A stretch of DNA of 64,000 bases, from assembly GCF_000224145.3 (NCBI RefSeq), contig NC_020166.2, positions 7,053,632-7,117,631 on the forward strand, read 5' to 3'. Both the position numbers and the translations under genes were made by a program. Source of the DNA: Ciona intestinalis (Eukaryota; Chordata; Ascidiacea; Phlebobranchia; Cionidae). Below are positions 50,481 to 60,603 of this stretch, one piece after another. Below the pieces are notes generated by a model that was given only the letters and a program-made list of their open reading frames with translations, had not been told where the DNA came from and made no database searches. Each line of letters begins with the position of its first letter. Within the stretch, counting starts at the first letter, position 1.

Positions 50481-52866
50481 ATGAAGTGTTTAATGATTCT
50501 CGCCTTAGCTGTCCTCGCAACCAATGCAATGGAAAACCATCGACAACTATCAGCGGTGTTTGAAGGCTCAGAACAAGCTTGCAGTAAGTTAAACTGACTG
50601 AACAGTGAATAAGTAATGGTTTATATGCAACACAATTGGTATGTTATTATTGACGTCATGAGGTTACTAGCTATAACACGCGTATTCGTTCAACAACCCA
50701 AATGGCTAATACGCACGGTTACGTACAAGATGAACTGTTAATTTTAACAACATATATTTTTTAGGTGATACATGTGACGATGTTTCTGTATGGTGTGGCC
50801 ATGACAGAATGAAAGCGTTTTGCAACCACACAAATTACGTCGGGATTATCGTACGTGAGAAATGTGCCTTATCATGCGGTACCTGTCGACTTTGTCCTAA
50901 TGTTGAACCTAGGTCATGCGGAGGTAATTATGGCATAAGCTTGAGTTGCATTTACTTTTATATAGACTGTTTTGCATTCGAGATACAATCTATTTGCTGT
51001 GCTGATTTTAAATATAGCTGGTGACGTGTATGCGCTAACTGTTACTACGAATTTGGCACAACGACCTTAATAGTTACGTTTAATCATGTTTTTCTTGAAT
51101 ATAGAAGAAGCAGACACCTGTCAAGACACGAATAAATTCTGTGCAACGTACCTCGCCCCTGCCTACTGCAACAACCATCAGTTGTCATTCCTCGTGCAAA
51201 GAGTTTGCAAGAGGTCTTGTGGGAAATGTCCGGTTAATAACTGCGCAAGGTCGTCCGTATCTAACCAAATAACATGCACGGAAGGTAAGGCCATACTACA
51301 AACGGTCCTATATAAAAAAAATGATTCCTAAACATTCACATTACAAGAGATCACAGATCTAATGCATGAGCACAATATAAACTAATTAGCATAGTATTAA
51401 TTAACCCTATCACTACAATGGTCGACCGAGATCGATCAAAAACAAATCAAAAGTAACCAACAAAGCGGGTTTCAGTCGCCATTGGTGACTGTGGAGCCGT
51501 AGATAGATTGCATTTATTCGTGTATTCTAACTCATTAAACTTAAGACGTACAAGGATTGAAAGTTTGGTAAAGAATATGTGTAAATACGCTTTGTACAAC
51601 TCCTGTACCATGTGCTGACATGTAAACTTACACTATAGTTAACCTTGTCGTCGCTTAAAGACTTTAGTTTTCGTGAATTTGGATAAACCGTAATCACGCA
51701 GTATTATAGGTAATGTTTGAAGTTAATGTTCTTCATGTTGTGGCGGCTGCATAATGTTTTATTGCGAGCGGTAAACTAAAAGAGCAAAGAAACGAGAGAC
51801 GCGGTGTTTATACCGAAGATAACAATAGGAAAAAGGTTACGGTTCGGTGCACAGCACACGCTAATAGTGCGGTTTTAAATCTGAAAATTTAGTCTAAAAA
51901 TTATAAATATATATTACGATTTGATTTTAATCAAGAGATTAAAGAAAAATGCTATAGCCTAATTGAGAATTAGGATAAGTGCGGAAAAATCGCCCTATCA
52001 GCAACAACAAAGTCAAGAACAACTGTTCGACGAAAAAGGATCTATATGACCACTACCGTGCTCAATAGTTAAATTTTAGACCTTTGCTTTTTTGTTAATT
52101 TTTTTTTTCTTATAGATTGTGCAGACATGGATGCCGAGTGCCAATATTGGGCCGATGTGATGAACTACTGCAGTCCAGCTTCTCTTTATAAAACATGGAT
52201 GGAAACAAGGTGCAGAAAAAGTTGCAAGAAGTGCGTAAAATGTGGAGAAAGTGAACTTATCGCACCACCTGAGGCGGTAGAGGGACTTTTGGTAGCACCA
52301 GCTCGACCTTTGACTGAAGCAACTACTGAGTTGCCAACTACAAGTGAAATACCAGACACAACCACTGAGCCCCCAACAACAGTTGAAGCAGAAACCGCTG
52401 CGATTGAGGTTTTTACTGAAGTTCCAAGAGGTGCAGGTAAGCAAAGAAAATTTATCATCAAACGAACACGCCCGGTTTCTTATTACGAGGACATATAGCT
52501 GATTTCAAACAAACTTAAGTTTTTAAAATAAGCAAAAATATGACACGCTTTGTGCCTCATTTTATGTCCGATACCTATTTACAATATTTTTTTCTCATTT
52601 GTTTTAATTTTTCTACAGTCGGCTGTGACGTCCAATGTCGCAACGGATCATGCTCAGGGCAGGCAGAGAACTCGATTTGCGTCTGTGACAAGTCAGCTCC
52701 TGGAGTCTTATCACCAAGGTGCGGAGGTCAGTGCGAAGCCAATTGTGCAAGACCCGACGACTTCACCGGGCAGTGGGAAGTGTTTTGTACCGGAGAAATT
52801 GTGTGCACTTGTCACCCGACAGGCGATGTTGAAGCCGGGATACCAGGAGGAGCGTTGTGCAGATAA
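50481..52866 (+). CDS. Cluster copy E: secreted 3xShKT plus 12-Cys protein (complete, enlarged intron 3)
   Basis: Five exons give 336 aa: 50481-50583, 50765-50923, 51105-51284, 52116-52436, 52619-52866. Signal peptide MKCLMILALAVLATNA; LSAVFEGSEQAC as in copy A; ShKT 2 is preceded by EEADTC (EEVDTC in A and F). Intron 3 is 831 bp, against 145 bp in copy F, because of inserted sequence at about 51300-52080. The linker is the PLTEATTELP type. The C-terminal domain matches copy F (DDFTGQW). The 3' flank (GTGACTGTGCAAACAAACAT) is the E/F type, unlike B-D. Confidence 0.9.
51300..52080. repeat. Insertion in intron 3 of copy E, carrying a diverged piece of the cluster spacer
   Basis: Absent from intron 3 of copies A and F. 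The part at about 51900-52050 (CGATTTGATTTTAATCAAGA, TAGGATAAGTGCGGAAAAAT, CGACGAAAAAGGATCTATAT) is a diverged match to the spacer repeat near 39575-39715. The remainder (about 51330-51900) was not recognised. Confidence 0.6.
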
Positions 52867-53109
52867 TTCTTGCAAACTATGTATCATTCGCTCGTGACTG
52901 TGCAAACAAACATACCATTTTTAAAATGTGTTCCTGGTGTTCTTATGTGTATTGCCGTTCCTTTTTTTTTATTTTTTTATTGTAATCAAATCGGTAAAAA
53001 ATTGAGGTTTAATAAAGAATACAAGGTGCAAAAGAATTACTAAATCATCTACAAGGGTAGAGTTTTGTAAAGTAATATAGCAAGAGCTGTGTTAACTTTA
53101 GCAAGATAT

Positions 53110-53187
53110 ATAATAGAGTGGCGAAAATGGGACACCTTTTCATTCCCTTTCTTGTCCCATTTGGTGGTAAACAAAGTACATTCAAAA
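53110..53187. mobile_element. MITE, left part, running into an assembly gap
   Basis: TATAATAGAGTGGCGAAAAT then GGGACACCTTTTCATTCCCT, identical in layout to the copy after gene F (58963-59155). The right half is lost in N. Confidence 0.72.
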
Positions 53188-54187
53188 NNNNNNNNNNNNN
53201 NNNNNNNNNNNNNNNNNNNNNNNNNNNNNNNNNNNNNNNNNNNNNNNNNNNNNNNNNNNNNNNNNNNNNNNNNNNNNNNNNNNNNNNNNNNNNNNNNNNN
53301 NNNNNNNNNNNNNNNNNNNNNNNNNNNNNNNNNNNNNNNNNNNNNNNNNNNNNNNNNNNNNNNNNNNNNNNNNNNNNNNNNNNNNNNNNNNNNNNNNNNN
53401 NNNNNNNNNNNNNNNNNNNNNNNNNNNNNNNNNNNNNNNNNNNNNNNNNNNNNNNNNNNNNNNNNNNNNNNNNNNNNNNNNNNNNNNNNNNNNNNNNNNN
53501 NNNNNNNNNNNNNNNNNNNNNNNNNNNNNNNNNNNNNNNNNNNNNNNNNNNNNNNNNNNNNNNNNNNNNNNNNNNNNNNNNNNNNNNNNNNNNNNNNNNN
53601 NNNNNNNNNNNNNNNNNNNNNNNNNNNNNNNNNNNNNNNNNNNNNNNNNNNNNNNNNNNNNNNNNNNNNNNNNNNNNNNNNNNNNNNNNNNNNNNNNNNN
53701 NNNNNNNNNNNNNNNNNNNNNNNNNNNNNNNNNNNNNNNNNNNNNNNNNNNNNNNNNNNNNNNNNNNNNNNNNNNNNNNNNNNNNNNNNNNNNNNNNNNN
53801 NNNNNNNNNNNNNNNNNNNNNNNNNNNNNNNNNNNNNNNNNNNNNNNNNNNNNNNNNNNNNNNNNNNNNNNNNNNNNNNNNNNNNNNNNNNNNNNNNNNN
53901 NNNNNNNNNNNNNNNNNNNNNNNNNNNNNNNNNNNNNNNNNNNNNNNNNNNNNNNNNNNNNNNNNNNNNNNNNNNNNNNNNNNNNNNNNNNNNNNNNNNN
54001 NNNNNNNNNNNNNNNNNNNNNNNNNNNNNNNNNNNNNNNNNNNNNNNNNNNNNNNNNNNNNNNNNNNNNNNNNNNNNNNNNNNNNNNNNNNNNNNNNNNN
54101 NNNNNNNNNNNNNNNNNNNNNNNNNNNNNNNNNNNNNNNNNNNNNNNNNNNNNNNNNNNNNNNNNNNNNNNNNNNNNNNNNNNNNNN
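53188..54187. other. Assembly gap (1000 N) between copy E and small peptide gene 4
   Basis: Exactly 1000 N, so the size is probably nominal. Confidence 0.99.
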
Positions 54188-54481
54188 CAACGTTATATTA
54201 TACCTAACGCAACGTCATAAAGAATGCATTCCATCTATACTATTACACGGTCACATATGGCGCTCGTAAAGGGGTACTAAAAGGGATAATTCGAAATATG
54301 CTATTTATGTTACGTACTTACTCTTTAGAGCTCGGTTCTCTTGTTTGATTGAAGAGCGACCGACCTTAACTGCTTCTTCTTCCTTCTCTCTTTCTCTGTC
54401 TTGTCTTTCTTAATGGATCTTTCTGGCAACCGGATGGCTAACTCTCTATATTACCAAGACTATTGCGGTTTTGAAAATTTA

Positions 54482-54679
54482 TTATAGCAGTACACAGTTA
54501 CTACGATAAGTGTAGCAAAGTGCTAACGATTCAGTTGGGCTGTTGAAGGGATCAGGCATTCCGACCTCTGGCGAGGGAGCTTTAATTAATTTATATCCAG
54601 CTTTTTCAGCACTTCTTGCAGCAGCATCGGCAGACACAACAAAGCAGATCACAAGGATGAAGGCAACTACAGATTTCAT
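54482..54679 (-). CDS. Small secreted peptide gene 4 (between copies E and F)
   Basis: 65 codons, signal peptide MKSVVAFILVICFVVSADAA. The core is YKLIKAPSPEVGMPDPFNSP and the C-terminus TESLALCYTYRSNCVLL. Same TATA box, two-Cys loop and stop/AATAAA overlap as its paralogues. The gap at 53188-54187 lies between it and copy E. Confidence 0.75.
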   Translation of the reverse strand: MKSVVAFILVICFVVSADAAARSAEKAGYKLIKAPSPEVGMPDPFNSPTESLALCYTYRSNCVLL

Positions 54680-54725
54680 TTTCGTTGGTAAGAATCAACT
54701 AAATGAATTCTGATCAGATGCCACC

Positions 54726-54732
54726 TTTTATA
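54726..54732 (-). promoter_or_regulatory. TATA box of small peptide gene 4
   Basis: TATAAAA on the minus strand about 50 bp before the start codon. Confidence 0.78.
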
Positions 54733-54989
54733 CCCTTTTCGACCAGAATCTATCGTTCGCAAAACAAGCTGTTATTTCCTGCCAAGCACTTTTTCACTGA
54801 ACAGGGAGCGTTCTCCACCATTAAGGCGAATTACTCTGAAGTTCTCACCCTTAGACGCCGTTCCAGACGAGCAAAACGTGCTTTCAATAATTACCTTATG
54901 TGGTGTCATTCTGTCAATTTTGCATGAACGCGGTACCGGTAAAAAAAGTTTTTTTTTTAAAGGGACACGAATTATGCCGAGTCCTGACT

Positions 54990-56400
54990 TTCTCCCACCC
55001 TACTATAAGTTTAATAAATAATTGCGGTTACATTTAGTTACACAAATACAACTAACTTAGAACTGAACTCTACAACAGATCAAAAAAAATAATAAAATAG
55101 ATAAAGAAAATAGAACTTATTTATGCTTGGGTGGTGGGGCAAGTCATAACCGCACATGTCCACTACACCACATATATACACTGTATCGAACAACCGCGTA
55201 CAGCATTCGTGTTGTAATTGGCTAAACTAATGATCCAACCAAATCCTGCTTGATCAAAGCAACTTTGTTCTTGTCTACCGATCTGCTGTTCCTTTCTAAC
55301 TCAAACGATCACGTGATGTCTAAGTTAATTACTTCCCGTTTAATGTTTCTGACGACATTGCAATTACAATCGACATTACAGAATGCATTCTTAATTCACA
55401 CAGTGAACTTGTGTAAATTTATTAAAATTGAATGTAAAATTTATGAATGTATATATATTATGAATTGATTTCAATCACGAGATTAGAGAATAAATGATAA
55501 AATTAAGAATTGAGATGAGTGCGAAGAAGTCTCCCAAAAAACAAGAACAATAAGAAAACCTGTTTGACAAAAAAGGATCCACAACAATACTGGCTGAGAT
55601 AGAAATATACACAACCAACACGCAGATTTGAGAGGTACCGAGTTAACAGGCGTAGTTATTTCCCAACAAACGTTATGCACTTTATATAACACGGGTGCAA
55701 ATATTTATATTTAGATATGTTTAACTATATGCGATAATGTACTTACCTGTTTTTATTTACAATCCAAGAAAACATCAGGTCTTCTTATATATACTGCAAG
55801 TAGTCTAAACAACTTGAAAGTATTGTTACATATAACATTAGTTTTGTCCCGGACACTTCTTTAACCGCCAACTCGGGTCCTGTCTGTCGTACTCTGCTGG
55901 GAACTGCACTGAATGACTCAAATATAATAAGTAACTAGTTTAATATAAACATGATTTATATAGGACGTTGCACCTGACAACGATGTTATAATATAAACTA
56001 ACCGCTAACTACAAACATCAACCTAATCGGTCATAAATAAATGCAACGATTCTCCACAGTATACAAACGACCTTTCCTATACGCTATGCAACGAGAACTG
56101 ATTCTACACACACAAAACCACGAGAAGGAAAACTCTGAGTGCGCGGCAAGTGACACGCAGCAATGAGACCAGCCGCAGGGAACACAGCAACGTTAGGAAA
56201 GGGCTGAAACAAAGCAATTGCAAACGGTGGACCAAAATGGTGGATACAAATATATATAATATTATGAGTATTCAAAACTTTAAACTATTATGAATTTTTT
56301 CACTTAATAAACAAAATCGCCCGTTCGTATATCAGTTAAGGGACAAGCAAAATAGATTTACGGAGTGTCCCACCTTACCCCGAACTTAACTGACCTCTCC
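54990..56400. repeat. Cluster spacer repeat, copy 4
   Basis: Homologous to 39100-40520, ending at GAGTGTCCCACCTTACCCCG. Confidence 0.75.
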
Positions 56401-56936
56401 CCCACTATTCATACAGTAAGAGCCTGGGTAGAATTATAATTGCCCGAGGTACCAACAAAATGTTACACTTTTGCAAAATACTTGATGTCAAATAAAATAA
56501 CTTAAATATAGATTACGTATTTGTTTCAACTTTGTTTAACAATTTAATGAAATCGTCATGCTAATTGGAATTACGTTGGCGACTTTAAACAAATCAACCT
56601 ACGTATATGGGATGCGTTAAACCGTGTAAATAGCGACTAAACAAAGTTTATACGAACGTGCCGTTTGTGAGTCTGTTCAACATGTAATTATCAAGTCGGT
56701 AACGTCTAATAGATTCTAATACTCCATCATTATGTGTATACCGTTCCCCCATTTAGCGAGATTGCGTTCCTTGTAATTATTCATACAGCTCACAATGTGT
56801 ACAACGAATTTATATCGTGCGTTATTTGACAATTATGTACAACTCCTACCCAGTGATTATCACTGGCATGTGTATAGTGTTCTAATAAACAATACTTCAT
56901 GGAAATATGAGGAAAAAGGTTTGGACACAGTAACAG

Positions 56937-56947
56937 TATATATAAAG
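56937..56947 (+). promoter_or_regulatory. TATA box of cluster copy F
   Basis: TATATATAAAG 124 bp before the start codon at 57061. Confidence 0.75.
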
Positions 56948-57060
56948 ATGAGTTCCATAGTCAAGGCATCCACAATTCAAACACAACAAGAAGATATATA
57001 AAGAAGAGCAGAAAGACATCACGAAATTTAAAGAAGCAAAAAGTACAAACGAAATAGAAG

Positions 57061-58717
57061 ATGAAGTGTTTAATGATTCTCGCCTTAGCTGTCCTCGCAA
57101 CCAATGCAATGGAAAACCATCGACAACTATCGGCGGTGCTTGAAGGCTCAGAACAAGCTTGCAGTAAGTTATACCGACTGAACAGTGAATAAGTTATGGT
57201 TTATATGCAACACAATTGGTCCGTATGTGATTATTGACGTCATGCGTTTACTAGCTATAACACGATATTCGTTTAACTGTACCCGAATGGCTAATACGCA
57301 CGATTACGTACACGATGAACTGTTAATTTCAACAACATGTATTTTTCAGGTGATACATGTGACGATGTTTCTGTATGGTGTGGCCACGACAGAATGAAAG
57401 CGTTTTGCAACCACACAAATTACGTCGGGATTATCGTACGTGAGAAATGTGCCTTATCATGCGGTACCTGTCGACTTTGTCCTAATGTTGAACCTAGATC
57501 ATGCGGAGGTAATTATTGCATAAACTTGAGTTGCATTTACTTTTATGTAGACTGTTTTGCATTCGAGGTTAAATCTATTTGCTGTGAAGATTTTAAATGT
57601 AGCTGGTGACGTGTATGCGCTAACTGTTACTGCGAATTTGGCACAACGATCTTAGTAGTAACATTTAATCAAGTTTTATTTGAATATAGAAGAAGTAGAC
57701 ACCTGTCAAGACACGAATAAATTCTGTGCAACGTACCTCGCCCCTGCTTACTGCAACAACCATCAGTTGTCATTCCTCGTGCAAAGAGTTTGCAAGAGGT
57801 CTTGTGGAAAATGTCCGGTTAATAACTGCGCAAGGTCGTCCGTATCTAACCAAGTACCATGCACTGAAGGTATAAAACTAAATTAATATTAAAAACTAAA
57901 TAAGTAAAAGCGTCCCGTAAACATTTACACTTTAGTTTAATTCTAGAATGTTGTCATAAGAAACGATTGTTTTTGAAAAACTTTTGTTCTAAAATAGTTC
58001 TTTTTCTTTCATAGATTGTGCAGACATGGATGCCGAATGTCAATATTGGGCTGAAGTGATGAACTACTGCAGTCCAGCTTCTCTTTATAAAACATGGATG
58101 GAAACAAGGTGCAGAAAAAGTTGCAAGAAGTGCGTAAAATGTGGAGAAAGTGAACTTATCGCACCACCTGAGGCGGTAGAGGGACTTTTGGTAGCACCAG
58201 CTCGACCTTTAACTGAAGCAACTACTGAGTTGCCAACTACAAGTGAAATGCCAGACACAACCACTGAGCCCCCAACAACAGTTGAAGCAGAAACCGCTGC
58301 GATTGAGGTTTTTACTGAAGTTCCAAGAGGTGCAGGTAAGCAAAGAAAATTTATCACCAAACGAAATTAAGTTTTTAAAATAAGCAAAAATATGACACGC
58401 TTTCTGCCTCATTTTATGTCCAATACCTATTTACAATATTTTTTCTCATTTGTCTTTGATTTTGTACAGTCGGCTGTGACATCCAATGTCGCAACGGATC
58501 ATGCTCAGGGCAGGCAGAGAACTCGATTTGCGTCTGTGACAAGTCAGCTCCTGGAGTCTTATCACCAAGGTGCGGAGGTCAGTGCGAAGCCAATTGTGCA
58601 AGACCCGACGACTTCACCGGGCAGTGGGAAGTGTTTTGTACCGGAGAAATTGTGTGCACTTGTCACCCGACAGGCGATGTTGAAGCCGGGATACCAGGAG
58701 GAGCGTTGTGCAGATAA
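57061..58717 (+). CDS. Cluster copy F: secreted 3xShKT plus 12-Cys protein (complete, best reference copy)
   Basis: Five exons, all introns phase 1, give 336 aa: 57061-57163 (aa 1-34), 57350-57508 (ShKT 1, aa 35-87), 57690-57869 (ShKT 2, aa 88-147), 58015-58335 (ShKT 3 and Thr/Pro/Glu linker, aa 148-254), 58470-58717 (12-Cys domain, aa 255-336). Six-Cys spacing in ShKT 1 is C-x6-C-x8-C-x13-C-x3-C-x2-C, the family pattern known from cnidarian K-channel toxins and from many non-toxic extracellular proteins. No Lys-Tyr dyad is claimed. Last of the array; no peptide gene follows it. The 3' flank is the E type, followed by a MITE. Confidence 0.92.
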
Positions 58718-58962
58718 TTCTTGCAAACTATGTATCATTCGCTCGTGACTGTGCAAACAAACACACCATTTTTAAAACGTGTTTCTGGTGTTCTTATGTG
58801 TGCTGCCGTTTCTTTTTTTTGATTTTTTTATTGTAATCAAATCGGTAAAAATTTGAGGTTTAATAAAGGATACAAGGTGCAAAAGAATTACTAAATTACC
58901 TACAAGGGTAGAGTTTTTGCAAAGTAATATAGCAAGAGCTGTGTTAACTTTAGCAAGTTATA

Positions 58963-59155
58963 TAATAGAGTGACGAAAATGGGACACCTTTTCATTTCCT
59001 TTCTTGTCCCATTTGGTGGTAAACAAAATACATTCAAAAAATTATAAACCCCTATCCTTACAACTCCCTTAGACCGTTGTTAGTTGTTTAAAACACGTTC
59101 AAGATATTTAAATATTCGGTGCTAAAGGTGTCCCGTCTTCCCCACTCTACTACAG
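58963..59155. mobile_element. MITE copy downstream of gene F
   Basis: Starts TATAATAGAGTGACGAAAAT and ends GTGTCCCGTCTTCCCCACTC, with TATCCTTACAACTCCCTTAG and GTTTAAAACACGTTCAAGAT inside. Confidence 0.78.
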
Positions 59156-59305
59156 TGATAGAATTACTCGAATCTATTAGCCTACGAAGGATATATTGAC
59201 TCGGTACAAAGTACAACTGTTATATTCACGCGAAAAATGCTCATGGTGGAAACAATATACTAAAAATGCAGCTTTTCAGACAAGTTTTGGTTAGCCACGG
59301 CGACG

Positions 59306-59503
59306 TATAGTGGGGTGGGGGAAGATGGGATTTTAGCACAAAATAAATAAATATCTTAATCGTGTTTTAAACAATTAACAACGGTCTATGAAAGTCGCGA
59401 GGACAAAGTTTTATAATTCTTTGAATGTTCTTTGTTTTCTACCAAAATGTACGAGAAAATAGAATGAAAAGGTGTCCCATCTTCCCCCATCCTTCTATAT
59501 ATT
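59306..59503. mobile_element. MITE copy, opposite orientation to the previous one
   Basis: Starts TATAGTGGGGTGGGGGAAGA and ends GGTGTCCCATCTTCCCCCAT. The internal AACAATTAACAACGGTCTAT block is intact. Confidence 0.8.
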
Positions 59504-60603
59504 ATGGCCTTATCAGTCTCATGGTTCAATTACTATATAACAAAACAACAGTCGTTAAAACACATGGTAAAACACGTTACTGGTAAAAAATACTGATACT
59601 ACTTGACGAAGTAACTGTTATATGTTTAATATAACACGTAGTTGTTTTTTATATCTTGTAGCATAGGTCATCACAGTGCAGTGGTTTGCGCCTAACTTTG
59701 GTTTACGCCAATCTTAAATAACTGGACAGCCAAAACGTTTTTTGTAAAGTTTATTGTCATTGTGCATGGTAATCAAAACGAATTGGTGCGTTTTAAATTG
59801 ATACAGTAAAGCGCACAGAATGTAAATCATATAATTAAGTAGACTCATTGTAGTAGAAACTAAATTGTAGACAATGACTCTTCCTATAGTTGAGTGAGTC
59901 TATTTCCCACTAATTACACTAAAACTTGCTTTCATATTCACTGGCGAACTTGGATGTATACATCTGTATTCTACAACTAATCTCTATATCCTGCAGAGTA
60001 GACACTTCTTGTACCTAAAGTCGTTTAACTATCAGTATTCTGTAACCACTTATACAAACTGGTTTTTAAACCACAGAACCTGAGAACAACAATTCTATAC
60101 CAACCATGTACAATCGCTCTGTGTTGTATTGTTTTACAGCAAACTTTAACTAAACCAGATTGGAGTAAAGGCCAAAAGTTTGCACATAGTTGCTTGGATC
60201 CAAACGTTGGAGGAGTCAAGCCATATATTTAGTGTAAACGTAGCACCAAAACCATAAAGGCCATTTTCAATAACGTTATTTTGAAAATATTTTGAAACGC
60301 CTTTAATGGTACAGAGATGCACTGCGTGCACGGTCTAACCATTTCATGACATAACATATTGTTTCACGTTAACTTGAATCATAAGCGTTCTACTTTTTAA
60401 AAGTGTCTCGCGCGGACTTGAATTTTAAGTAAAACCTTTTTTGTTTTGTTTTTTTCAAGGATAATCTTGATTAACCTTGAACATTGGTTGACATTTAGGA
60501 ACATGTAATGATAATATGGTTTTGTGACTAATCCTTTTACGTAGCTTTGTCCACTGATACATTAGGACAAAGCGATAAGAATAAAAATAAATAAACAAGA
60601 TGG
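59504..60603. other. Intergenic region before the LSM12 gene
   Basis: About 1.1 kb without a recognised gene or repeat. It includes the 3' flank of the minus-strand LSM12 homologue. Confidence 0.5.

Noticed and set aside
56795-57001. 68-codon open frame upstream of the cluster genes
   Set aside because: It runs through the TATA box and is disturbed in some copies; conservation is explained by the conserved promoter block.
58392-58748. Long open frame across exon 5 in another frame (118 codons, also open in copies A-E)
   Set aside because: Splice phase and the Cys pattern shared with the CAP genes fix the frame that ends GGALCR; the alternative frame is open by base composition.
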